This document shows, in pieces, positions 7,093 to 15,155 of a DNA stretch of 15,155 nucleotides (position 1 is its first letter; each line of letters opens with the position of its first letter). Below the pieces are notes generated by a model. It was not told the origin of the DNA. It did not search any database and saw nothing but the letters and a program-made list of their open reading frames with translations. The translations under genes were made by a program, and so were the position numbers. Source of the DNA: Zygnema cylindricum (Eukaryota; Streptophyta; Zygnematophyceae; Zygnematales; Zygnemataceae); assembly GCA_037447655.1 (NCBI GenBank), contig JBBHKE010002297.1:1-15155 (forward strand). Direction: 5' to 3'.

Positions 7093-8271
7093 CACTTTTT
7101 ACATGAACTCTATAGAGGTGGCACTCCCTTTTGCCTTTGCCATACCAAATTTTTTAAGTACATTTCCTATGGCCTCTCTCTGAGTGAGATAACTTACCTT
7201 CTGATTCCTATCTCTCTCTAGCTGAATGCCTAGGATATACTTTGCCTCACCTAAATCCTTCATTTCAAACTTGGCATTCAGAGATGCTTTTATCATATTT
7301 TTCTCATTTATAGATTTAGTAATAAGTTGCAGGTCATCTACATACACTGCTACACAGATCACACCATCCTCTCCTTCGATGACGTAAACCGAGTGATCTG
7401 AGCTGATCCTTGCGAAACCTAGACTAGTATAAAACTCATCTAATTTAAGATTCCACTGACGTGGAGCCTGTTTTAATCCATAAAGAGATTTCAACAGTTT
7501 ACAGTCTAGATTTTCCTTCCCATTTTATGCATACCTTTCAGGTTGTTTCATATAAATTACTTCCTCTAAATATCCATGCAAGAAAGAAGTTTTAACATCC
7601 ATTTGTTGCAGCTCTATATTCTCTATTGCAGCTAGAGAAAACAAGACTTTAACAGTGGGAAACCTGACAACAGAAGAAAAGGTTTCCTCATAGTCTATTC
7701 TTTCTTTTTGACTAAAGCACTTTGCAACCAGATGAACTTAATACCTTTCAATAGTGTTGTCTAGGTTGAGTTTCAATTTGAAGACCCACTTGCAACGAAT
7801 GGCTTTCCGATTCGATGGAAGCTCCACAAGCTCCCACGTCTGAGCTTCCATTATCAACCTCATCTCATCATTTGCAGATGCTATCCAGTGATCCTTTTTA
7901 GGAACAAAAAATGCTTCCTGAATGGTAAGAAGCTCCCCGATGCTTGTAGAAAAAACATATTGAATTTGTTCTCCCCTCAAGCAAGAACTCTATCGTTTTC
8001 CCCTCGGATAATCAGAGGATGGAACCGTTAGATCCCGACTTCGATTCTGGGTTCGAGGAAAATTAGTGTTAGCTGTTCTTTGCGGTTCAGTAGCTGATGG
8101 TATTCCAGTATTTTGCACTCTAGGAGAAGAAGAAGTAGAGACTGTAGATGACACAAACGGAATGTGATCCAAAATGACGTATTCCTGCAGTTTTTCTTTC
8201 TTCTCACTTTCATCCATACTAAATACATATGTGGATTCACCCTCATCTTTCACTATAATATTTATGGCAAT
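7093..8271 (-). pseudogene. pol: Copia reverse transcriptase and upstream linker, element 2
   Basis: RT copies the element's RNA into DNA. Linker residues (8271-7993) include a Ser/Thr-rich stretch and end at TAG 7992-7990. The RT domain starts near 7900 with ANDEMRLIMEAQTWELVELP, then CKWVFKLKLN, QMDVKTSFLHG (about 7613-7581) and KSLYGLKQAPRQW. The catalytic motif VYVDDL is intact, with YVDD at 7344-7333, and KDLGEAKYILGIQ and YLTQREAI follow. All of this is in one frame with the integrase C-terminus and most of RNase H, broken only by stops at 7992-7990, 7740-7738 (Lys of the KARLVAK motif), 7527-7525 and 7101-7099. Length and motif order are normal for the family. Confidence 0.88.
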
Positions 8272-9370
8272 TTAAAGGGTATGTTTATGAGGACAATAAA
8301 CCTTGTATCCTACAGATTCATCATCATATCCCATGAAGATTCCAAGTTTGGACTTAGGACTTAGTTTCCAGTTTGGTAAATTATCTAGTACAAAGCATTT
8401 ACTACCAAACACTCTGAAGTGACTGACATATGGTTTTCTACCTGGCCACACTTCATAAGGTGTTTTTCCTTGTAATGATAAAGTTTCTAATCTGTTCCTA
8501 ATATATGCTGCAGTTTGATAAGCTTCAACCCAAAACTTGATATCTACTCGTTTATCAACCATCATAGATTTAACACTCTCAGTTAGAGTACTATTCAACC
8601 TTTTTGAGACTCCATTTTGCTCAAAAGTATATCGAGCTGTAAACTAATGAGAGATACCATTTTCTTTTAAATAAGCAACACAATCATTGGAAGTGTATTC
8701 ACCTCTATTATCATACCTTAGAGAAAGAATTGATCTTCCGTGAAGCTTTTATGCCTCGAACCGAAAATGTTGAAAGTGGGACAAGAACTCTTTTTCTCCT
8801 TCATGAAATAGATCCGGCTGAATCTAGAAAAGTCATTTGTGAATGTAACAAAGTATTTGCTCCCAGTCAGAGATGGTATTTTGGAGGGTCCACACACATT
8901 TGAGTGAATAAGCTCCAAGAGATTAGTTGCTCTAAAATTTGCGGTTTGAGGTAAAGGAAGTTTATGAAGCTTACCCACAGCACACCCATCACAAATATTC
9001 GACTGTTGTTGACCAAGTTTAACTCCTACCATATCATCTTTACCATCTTTTTGAGCCTATCGTAATGAACATGACCCAATCTTTTATGCCTCAAAACATT
9101 ATCAGATAAGACATTGGAGTAAGCAAAAGAAGTTGTATTCACCAGGTCCATCCGGTATAAGTTGTTAGGGCCTCTAGTTCCCATAAGAGCTACCCTTCCC
9201 TCTTTGCTGACTATTTTCTTTCCTTGCTTTTGAAGTATTTCAAACCCTCTACTTTTTGCAACTGATGTAGAAAACAAATTCTTTTTAGACTGAGGGAAAA
9301 AGAGAACAACATATAGAGTTATAGTAACTGCGTAGCCTTCTAACTCACACATAAGGATGACAGTCCCTTG
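8272..9370 (-). pseudogene. pol: Copia integrase remnant, element 2
   Basis: Integrase joins the cDNA to the host chromosome. The zinc-binding region is HKRLGH (about 9090-9073) and CDGC (about 8993-8982), split by a frameshift near 9030. The core then reads ELIHSNVCGP, where Asn (AAT, 8900-8898) replaces the first catalytic Asp; FTNDFSRF follows. After another frameshift near 8718 comes YDNRGEYTS, with the second Asp kept (GAT, 8712-8710). FEQNGVSKRLN follows, with Lys (AAA, 8604-8602) where the third acid, Glu, is expected. A stop at 8646-8644 replaces a Gln. The C-terminal part has FWVEAY, TPYEVWPGRKPYVSHFRVFGSKCFV and GYDDESVGYKVY up to a TAA at 8274-8272. Two of three DDE residues are lost. 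Confidence 0.85.
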
Positions 9371-9427
9371 GGCTTTTGCTTCAACTATGGCACCACAAAC
9401 ATAGTAGATCTATCTAGTGGTGAAAGG

Positions 9428-9703
9428 TTAGAGATCAATGAAAGAGGCCTTATTCCAACACATGTGAGAAGAGCTTCCGGAGTCTATGATCCATCCGTGG
9501 TCTTTGTCTCCCTCCATCAGTTTTGCAAGAGCGAAGAACTCTTTGTTGTCAATTTTTGGAAAACTGACAACATCCGCCGCATTTCCCTTGTTGACCGACT
9601 CCGGATCTGGTTTGTCAGCTGAAAATGCCTCAATTTTGGAAGGGGTTGGCGGTGGTGTAAAAGGTGGGCTTTGTGGTGTGTAGATCCCTTTTGGCTTCAA
9701 TCA
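9428..9703 (-). pseudogene. pol: Copia aspartic protease, element 2
   Basis: The protease processes the gag-pol polyprotein. The frame continues from the gag zinc knuckle across a TGA stop at 9703-9701. It begins with a Pro-rich linker (PPFTPPPTP), and the active site WIIDSGSSSHM is at about 9493-9461, with Asp-Ser-Gly at 9484-9476 intact. Copia proteases usually have DSG(A/C)(T/S)SH here. The frame stops at 9428, after which the same frame leads into the integrase N-terminus at about 9352. The downstream part of the protease fold is poorly preserved (9370-9428). Confidence 0.75.
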
Positions 9704-10482
9704 ATTTTTGAACACACCTGTCTCACAAAATTTGAGAAACTTAGGACACTGTTTGTACAAATATCCTTGACAATAACAATAGACACAATTATTGTAAGAT
9801 TGAAAACCTTGACAACCTTGAGATCTATTTCCATGATACAAAACACTAAAAGCTACTGAAGACTTTCATAGATTAAGAGCTGTAATTGTTGACTCTTCCT
9901 CTAGCAATAGTTCTATAGCTGTTGCTAGATTCCAGATTGAATTATCCAATTTTTTTGAATTTGTTGTGGCTCCTTTATATTTTTTGAAAGTCCTCGCATA
10001 AGAATCATAGCCTGATGGTAACGAAGAAGTTTCCTCCATAACATGTATTCTTTATAAATAAAAGCCAAAGCCCATTACTGTATTGTGCCATACTACCACC
10101 TGTATACCCAAAGTCCCAAATGTTCCCAACTATAATAATCTCATGCTGAGGATTAGCTTTCAAGTAGATGGTTTTCAGTGAAGTCCAATTTTTTGATGCC
10201 TTTTTCATCTTAATATGTGACATAAACAAATTCTGTGAAATCATTAACTTTAAGAGATGCAAAGCTTGCTGATTTTCCCCACCATAGGATGCATTAGTTT
10301 CAGCAAGACTGCCATCAACTACATCAAAACAGTTTAACTTGAGTAAAATAGGACTTAACCAAATCAGACCAATAAATGTATTTCCTTCCATCAAAAATTG
10401 TTATCCGTGAGGGCGGGCCCGTAACCTGTTGTTCAATGGATACTACACCCACTGAAGATGAAGATGAGGCAGGAGTAGTCAT
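9704..10482 (-). pseudogene. gag: Copia gag remnant, element 2
   Basis: Starts ATG at 10482-10480 with MTTPASSSSSVGVVS, the counterpart of element 1's gag (both share FDGRKY, YWSD, YFTQVK and HIKMKKAS). A one-base shift near 10340 moves the reading into the frame that ends at 10005. That frame includes FDVVDGSLAETNASYGGENQ and WTSLKTIYLKAN, then is lost by another shift in the stretch corresponding to element 1's YHQAMILMRGLP. The nucleocapsid knuckle CVYCYCQGYLYKQC (9787-9746) has Tyr where the zinc-binding His should be; element 1 keeps the His. TGA at 9703-9701 separates it from protease. Not functional. Confidence 0.82.
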
Positions 10483-10505
10483 CACAGAGTTAAAACAAGC
10501 AAGAA

Positions 10506-10516
10506 GCTCTCATAGA
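10506..10516 (-). other. Decayed primer binding site, element 2
   Basis: TCTATGAGAGC directly after the inferred LTR end on the minus strand. Its last nine bases, TATGAGAGC, differ from TATCAGAGC of the initiator tRNA-Met complement at one position. The TGG at the start of the canonical site is lost. Gag starts 24 bases further on. Confidence 0.5.
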
Positions 10517-11258
10517 TAATCAGAAAAACATACAACTCTAGAGTAGAGCCAAGGACAATTTATGCAACCAAATGGCCTACAAATCGGTCACAATGCATAT
10601 AATACAAAAAGGAACACAAACTCAAATATACACAAAAATCTGGAAACAGATCTGAGAAAAACTCTAAGATATCAATATGTTAAAGCATATTTTGATACAA
10701 CAGGTTCCTAACTTCTAAAATGATTAAGTCTTACTCTTATCGCAAAAAGATCTATCTTTTTGAAGACTAGCAGCCACTTACTATCCTAATCAATGTAAGA
10801 AGGCATATCAGCCATGCATAAATAATATCTACCAAATATAAGAAGGATACCTAAATATTTCAAGGTATGTCATACAGAATGAACGTAAACTGAGTCTTTA
10901 ATGAAACAAAACATGTCTATGTACAAAATAGGGATATGATATGTCACACTATGGTTTACAAAAAACACATCGGATAATCATTAACGTGGTCGCGGCTGAC
11001 TAGCGTCCGTCGGCAGCAAGTCCCCCCTGTCCATCTTTGAGGAGTTTCATCCAAGATGAAACTTTGTGTAACACCTCGGTGTTCTGGTGAATTTGAGTCG
11101 TAGAACCGAGTCTTGCGGAGTGTCACAGTTCAGTTTGCTGACGCGTGTCCCGTTAGTGTTATACACAGTGTACTCTATCACTCTTCATTGTCACACTAAT
11201 TCTGGTACATATTGAACTAGGCTTCCACAAAACAAACTAAGTACTCAGAAGACACTTC
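10517..11258 (-). repeat. 5' LTR of element 2, interrupted by element 3
   Basis: On the minus strand the LTR sequence starts abruptly at 11258 (GAAGTGTCTTCTGAG) and runs to 10517. The first 45-50 bases present in the two other family-A LTRs (TGTTGTTTTG or TGCTGCTTTG and what follows) are missing, and family-B LTR sequence abuts instead. The remainder matches element 1's LTR closely throughout. The inferred end is TTA where element 1 has TCA. The conserved hairpin is at 11044-11062. Confidence 0.8.
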
Positions 11259-12298
11259 TGCAATTTTGAGTCCCCCATTTGGACTGCAAAATTTAGGAAG
11301 CCTCTGGGTAGTTTTCCCAAACCCAATTTCAACTAGAACAGTTGCTACCCAAGCAAACAAATATACAATCTAACTGCACCCCTATACAGTGTGGACTCTT
11401 GTGAGTCCACAAAAAAAAGAATCACCGAAAACGCCCAACCATGCGATAAGTAATCAAAATGGTAGAGCCACCAATATTTGTACAAGCTTCTCGGGAGAGA
11501 GGCGGCTACCTCCTCAATCCTCTAAGTTGTAAACCCCTCTCACAACCCCTATATACTGATGTACAAACCAATTAAAAGACTGTAAAGTACATAAAGGTAT
11601 TAGGGTTGATGTACTTTTTGTACGGCCTGTGTACTACAAGGCCATGGAGTGGACGTCTCTCTCTTACAGACTTGTCTTCGTGCTCCCCGGAATTCGTGCT
11701 TCTCAATGATATCTTGCCATGTATCGCGAGGTCATGTCACGTACGAAAACCACCAAGGCGGCCATTCACGGATCTAAATGATGATGAGGGTCCGCCATCC
11801 GCCATCAAATCAATCCGCGATGATGAGGGTCGTCGGATCACAACCGACTTTTAATTTTATCCGTTCAAAACTACAAATGTCCGGTACATTTGTTTCGTGC
11901 GTATTAAAACTTAACTAGTTTCTATGTCCTCAATTTGTTATTGCGTTAATCGAATTAATGATCTAGCTAATATTTAAATAACTATGAAAGCGTATGTATT
12001 TTAATGGACTACTACAACAGATTGGTAAGAGCTGACGGCTACGCCTCGCTCTTCCGGTTGGAGGTTAGAGGTCTGCTGGACTCAACCTTTTTGTTGAGAG
12101 TGACTTTGGTCACTCTTTAGTCCTACCTATGGGGTGGAGGCGGCCATGGCTACACCGCCCTCTCTCTTCTTCAATGACTACAACAAGTATGGGGGCTAAA
12201 GAGAGAAGGTGGAGACAGGCTGCCTACACTTTTTCTTTTAACTATTCTAATAAATTAAGACATAGAAAATATCTCTGTTTAATCTAGTGATTTCAACA
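11259..12298 (-). repeat. 3' LTR of element 3 (family B, 1040 bp)
   Basis: Begins TGTTG at 12298, after the PPT, and ends TTGCA at 11259, giving the TG...CA ends of an LTR. It is homologous to the plus-strand LTR at 95-1091. It has a local direct duplication of GATGATGAGGGTC (about 11778-11790 and 11818-11830). Element 2's LTR begins immediately after it. Confidence 0.82.
11550..11555 (-). promoter_or_regulatory. Candidate TATA box of family-B LTR
   Basis: CAGTATATAGGGG on the minus strand, about 750 bases into the LTR and roughly 50 bases before the conserved hairpin-like block. This spacing suits a U3/R boundary. The plus-strand copy has TAATAGATAGAG in the equivalent place, so the box is not conserved there. 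Motif and position only. Confidence 0.35.
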
Positions 12299-12312
12299 CT
12301 CCCCTTATTTTC
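12299..12312 (-). other. Polypurine tract, element 3
   Basis: GAAAATAAGGGGAG on the minus strand, directly before the LTR start TGTTG and about 50 bases after the RNase H stop. It is the same pattern as the PPT at 82-94. Confidence 0.75.
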
Positions 12313-12361
12313 TATTCTAATTTAATTTTCTCTTTTTACCCACATTTTTCTCTGCAGTATT

Positions 12362-12965
12362 TTAACTAGGGAGAGGGCACAGTTTTGTCATCATATCAGC
12401 TACCCTTTCCCCCTCATTTCTATACACAAGATTCACAATTTTGTTTTAAACCTTTTCCCTCACAAAACTCAATCTTATATCCATATGCTTAGCCTTAACA
12501 TGATGTTTTGGATTGGCTGCAATTGCAATTGCAGCTTGATAATCACAAAACACTTCATGCACTCCCTTCTTCATTTACCCCAATTCTTGCAATAAAGACC
12601 CACATAAACTCTTTCACACCAGAACAAGAGGCCATATACTTAGCCTCCATAGTGGACTGAGCAACCAGCTTTTTTTGCATGCTACTCCAACAGCAAGCAC
12701 CTTACCCCACATATAATACATACCTAAAAGTTCATCTTCTCGTAGGTGCATCCCCATAACTGGCAACACTCCAAGTAGTGATGTCAGTGTGCTCCCCTCC
12801 CAAATGCAACCAAAAATCCTTGATTCTCACCAAGTGACTCATAACTCTCTTGGTTGCCTCCGAGTCTCTCTTCCTAGGTTCTTTAAGACTTCTATTGAGG
12901 ACTCCAACTGCTGCTGCTATGTCCAGTCTATTATAATTCATAAAGTATATTAAGCTTCCTTTAAC
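12362..12965 (-). pseudogene. pol: Copia RNase H remnant, element 3
   Basis: After TAG at 12968-12966 (Gln of the PYRQV motif) the frame reads GSLIYFMNYNRLDIAAAVGVLNRSL, EATKRVMSHL, FWLHLGGEHTD and SYGDAPTRR. TGA at 12734-12732 probably replaces Ser, and another stop follows near 12705. The same frame continues to AQSTMEAKYMA, where Lys (AAG, 12641-12639) stands in place of the catalytic Glu expected in STMEAEYMA. A one-base shift near 12600 leads to EVFCDYQAAIAIAANP (Asp kept, Asn of CDNQ changed to Tyr), DIRLSFVREKV, a stop, and VADMMTK. It ends in TAA at 12364-12362. The loss of Glu predicts an inactive RNase H even without the stops. Confidence 0.85.
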
Positions 12966-13872
12966 CTATCTATATGGAATAGAATTCATAAACTGTCTCT
13001 CTTCCAAACTCATCTGATCATCTAGTAACATCACTCCTCCTTCTACACTCCTATCACTTATTTTCTTCAAGTCCATGGGAGTAGTAAAATTGTTTGGTTG
13101 TTCCATCTAAAATTTCTCAAGTATATTTCTGATAGCTTCCTTTTGAGTAAGTCCGATTATTCTCTTCCCTCTATTTATTTCCATTTGAATCCCCAAAATA
13201 TATTTAGCCTCCCCTAAATCCTTCATGTCAAATCTGTTTCTAAGATATTTCTTTAACTTATTGATCTTCTCTATAGATTTACTTAACACCAGCAAATCAT
13301 CCACATAAATTTCAATAAGAATCACACTATTCTCATCCTTAAACAAATAAATAGAATGGTAAAAACTGATCTGAATATATCCCAGATTGGTGAGAAACTC
13401 ATCTTGTTTCTTGTTCTATTGTCTGGAAGCCTCCTTCGGTCCATATAAAGGCTTTATGAGCATGCAGGCTTTGTTTTCTTCTCTTTCCTCTAGAAATCCC
13501 TCTGGTTGTCACATAAAGAATTCTTCCTCTAGTTCACAGTCGAGGAAAGCTCTTGATATCCATCTGGTGAATTTTTGTGTCTTGCGTTGCTGCTAGGCTA
13601 AAGAGAATCCTTACAGATGTGAACCAAACCACTAGAGCAAAATTCTTCTCATGATCTATCCCCTCTTTTTGGGTGAACCCCTTTGCTACCAACCGAGCCT
13701 TATATCTCTCAATTGTATTATCTGGGTTCAGTTTCAATTTAAATACCCATTTGCACCAGATAGGTTTTCTGTCTGGAGGACCGTCCACCAGCTCCCTAGT
13801 ATTATCTTCCATGATGGAAGCCATCTCATCATTTATGGCTCTGACCCATCGGTCTTTCTCTGGACTGTCCAT
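12966..13872 (-). pseudogene. pol: Copia reverse transcriptase remnant, element 3
   Basis: Begins near 13872 with RWVRAINDEMASIMEDNTRELV, then WCKWVFKLKLNPDNTIERYKARLVAKGFTQKEGIDH and QMDIKS. A one-base loss near 13545 shifts the frame; the new frame then holds AFLDCELEEEF, QPEGFL, CMLIKPLYGPKEASRQ, DEFLTNLGY and the catalytic IYVDDLLVLSKS (YVDD at 13307-13296). KDLGEAKYILGIQM and GLTQKEAIRNIL follow. In-frame stops lie at 13511-13509, 13418-13416 (Trp to TAG) and 13109-13107. Nearly every RT motif can be followed, and the damage is one frameshift and three stops. Confidence 0.87.
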
Positions 13873-14151
13873 TGCCTCCGAGTATGAGTGAGGCTCATAT
13901 GGGTGAGATAGCTTTGTTACCTTGTGAGCAGCCTATATTTCTTGTAGTCTTATGTTGCTCCTCTGTCCTCCCTCAAAATCCGAAGCAAGAATGGAGGGAA
14001 GTCTCGGGTTCCCCCTTATTGTCTCATCGGCTCCCCTATCCATGGAAGCGTGTTCTGGCTCCTCTTCCTCTCTCTCCTCAAATTGTGAAGGAATATGAGG
14101 GGATTTCGGTATATCTTTCTCATCTTTTTTCTCCCTTGGATATGCAATCAT
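13873..14151 (-). pseudogene. IN-RT linker of element 3
   Basis: Low-conservation connection between integrase and RT. The minus-strand frame 14151-13933 encodes a strongly charged stretch rich in Glu, Arg, Lys and Pro (EEREEEEPEHA). Such acidic, Pro/Ser-rich linkers are normal between Copia integrase and RT. At least one frameshift connects it to the integrase tail (ending at 14148), and a stop at 13933 precedes the RT frame. Confidence 0.5.
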
Positions 14152-15155
14152 GTTTTCACTAGTGTCCCTTCTGGAAGATCCAAGTTCTCCTCACTCTCGG
14201 ACTCAAAACTGATTCTGATTTTCTCAGTGTATTTGAAAGGATCAAATGACTTTCCTTCATCCATGACAACAAGATGATTTACCAGAATGATATCTTGTTT
14301 AGCCAGGTCATAGACTCTATATCCCTTCACATCATCATCATATCCCACAAAATATCTCAGTTTCCCTTTGGCATCTAGTTTCCAGTTTTTCTTATCTCAT
14401 TCAAGACTGTAAACTTGACTATCGAATACTTTCAAGTGAGAAATATCCAGTTACCTTCCAACCTATATCTCATAAGGTGTCATTCCTTTAACGGTTGTAG
14501 AGAGTACTCTAGTTTCAACGTAATTAGCACAGTTAATGGCTTTTGCCCAAATTCTCTTCCTATTTTCTTATCTTCCAACATACTACACACACTATCTCCC
14601 AAAGTCTGGTTCAACCTTTCAGCTACCCTATTTTGTTATGGATTATTCCGTATAGTTTTTTGATGCTAAACTCCCTCATCTCTCAAGTATTCATCAAACT
14701 GGTTAGCGGTGTACTCTCCCTCATTATCACTCCTTATTCGCTTAATGGGGGTTCCGTGCAACTTCTCACTCCAAGCTTGGTATTCTTTGAAGTACTTTGG
14801 TGTTTTAGTCTTTGTTTTTAGGAAGTAGACTCTACAATATTTAGACCAATTATCAGTGATTGTCAGCATATACCTCTTCCCCCCAACCGAAGGTACTCTT
14901 GCTGGTCCCCACATATCTGTGTGGACCACATCTAGTACTTTATCACCTTTAAACGTGGCAGTTTTGGGAAAGGGGAGTCTGTGAGCCTTACCTTGGGCAC
15001 AGCCACTACGATCATCCATCATTTCATTATCCCCAAACTGAATGCCTTCTACTATACCCAGCTTCTTCATTTCCCTTAGCCTATCAAAATGCATATGCCC
15101 CAACCACTTATGCCAGATCATCAAGCTCGAGACACCACCATAGTAAGCACTTTTC
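14148..15155 (-). pseudogene. pol: Copia integrase, element 3 (5' end off window)
   Basis: On the minus strand from 15155: SAYYGGVSSLMIW, then the zinc region HKWLGH with DDRSGCAQGK, where Arg (CGT, 15010-15008) stands where the first Cys of CxxC is expected. The core holds VVHTDMWGP (first Asp), RVPSVGGKRYMLTITDNWS, IRSDNEGEYTA (second Asp) and, beyond stops at 14668-14666 and about 14636, QNRVAERLNQT (Glu). The DDE triad is therefore intact. A frameshift near 14545 leads to KAINCANYVETRV, GMTPYEI and GYDDDVKGYRVYDLAKQDI. It ends TAG/TGA near 14148. The GKAHRLPFPK and TDNWSKY wording differs clearly from element 2, confirming a separate family. Confidence 0.87.

Larger units (their letters stand above)
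5499..11258 (-). mobile_element. Element 2: near full-length, dead family-A Copia element
   Basis: Minus-strand order from the right: 5' LTR (11258-10517, cut by element 3), PBS remnant, gag, protease, integrase, RT, RNase H, PPT (6350-6337) and 3' LTR (6336-5499). The order PR-IN-RT-RNase H identifies Ty1/Copia. No intron or extra ORF is seen. Every domain is broken by stops or frameshifts and two integrase catalytic residues are lost. The two LTRs match well only over their first 340 or so bases. Sequence after the 3' LTR on the minus strand is AAGTT; the matching 5' target-site copy would lie beyond the right edge of the window, past element 3. Confidence 0.85.
11259..15155 (-). mobile_element. 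Element 3: family-B Copia element, runs off right edge
   Basis: Minus-strand order from the right edge: integrase, RT, RNase H, short 3' untranslated tail, PPT and 3' LTR (12298-11259). Protease, gag, PBS and the 5' LTR lie outside the window. It is inserted in the 5' LTR of element 2 in the same orientation. The five bases after the LTR (GAAGT, 11258-11254 on the minus strand) should be the target-site duplication. Coding regions carry several stops and frameshifts but the motifs are better kept than in element 2, which fits a younger insertion. Confidence 0.85.

Noticed and set aside
11606-11854. 82-codon plus-strand frame
   Set aside because: Lies antisense within the LTR of element 3 and covers a local direct duplication (GATGATGAGGGTC); it is not conserved in the LTR at 95-1091.
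13387-14277. Plus-strand frames opposite the RT and integrase of element 3
   Set aside because: They are shadows of the minus-strand pol, whose motifs (YVDD, KARLVAKGF, PYEI and others) explain this region.
1-15155. CRISPR array, tRNA, rRNA, phage or bacterial operon
   Set aside because: No regular short repeats with spacers, no cloverleaf or rRNA segments, and no spaced intact coding frames with ribosome binding sites. The content is that of a eukaryotic repeat region.

Overview
This window is eukaryotic nuclear DNA, most likely from a plant with a repeat-rich genome. I see no intact host gene, no rRNA, tRNA or CRISPR array, and nothing bacterial. What can be recognised is decayed Ty1/Copia LTR retrotransposons (order gag-PR-IN-RT-RNase H) and pieces of them. 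The plant assignment is an inference. It rests on the Copia type, primer-binding-site remnants that resemble the complement of initiator tRNA-Met, and G-box (CACGTG) sites in one LTR; another eukaryote is not excluded.

Layout, left to right. (1) 1-94 is the 3' internal tail and polypurine tract (PPT) of a plus-strand family-B element, followed by its LTR at 95-1091. (2) 1092-2732 is AT-rich DNA I cannot assign. (3) 2733-2881 is one arm (C1) of a diverged inverted repeat, followed by unassigned DNA to about 3190. (4) Element 1 (family A, minus strand, about 3190-4778) has a 5' LTR, a PBS remnant and a broken gag with an intact CCHC zinc knuckle, then stops abruptly; its pol and 3' LTR are missing. 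(5) 4779-4930 is the other arm (C2), followed by unassigned DNA to 5498. (6) Element 2 (family A, minus strand, 5499-11258) is a nearly full-length Copia element: 3' LTR, PPT, RNase H, RT, IN, PR, gag, PBS and most of the 5' LTR. All its genes carry stops and frameshifts. (7) Element 3 (family B, minus strand, 11259 to beyond 15155) has a complete 3' LTR, PPT, RNase H, RT and most of IN; its PR, gag and 5' LTR lie past the right edge.

The elements form a layered history. Element 3 sits inside the 5' LTR of element 2: family-A LTR sequence breaks off exactly where the family-B LTR ends in TGCA. Element 1 begins exactly where the C2 arm stops matching C1, so it probably landed in a copy of repeat C. 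Both families are dead in this window. Element 2 has lost two of the three integrase catalytic residues and has ten stops in one 2-kb reading frame. Element 3 keeps the integrase triad and YVDD but has stops, frameshifts, a lost zinc-binding Cys and a lost RNase H Glu. Most of the stops could have come from C-to-T or G-to-A change, as expected after long silencing by DNA methylation.

I found no convincing previously undescribed system. The most useful observations are the nested insertion, the mosaic LTR pair of element 2, a perfect 19-nt hairpin kept in all three family-A LTRs, the inverted repeat C, and the two G-boxes in the plus-strand family-B LTR. All homology statements come from comparing sequences within this window by eye.
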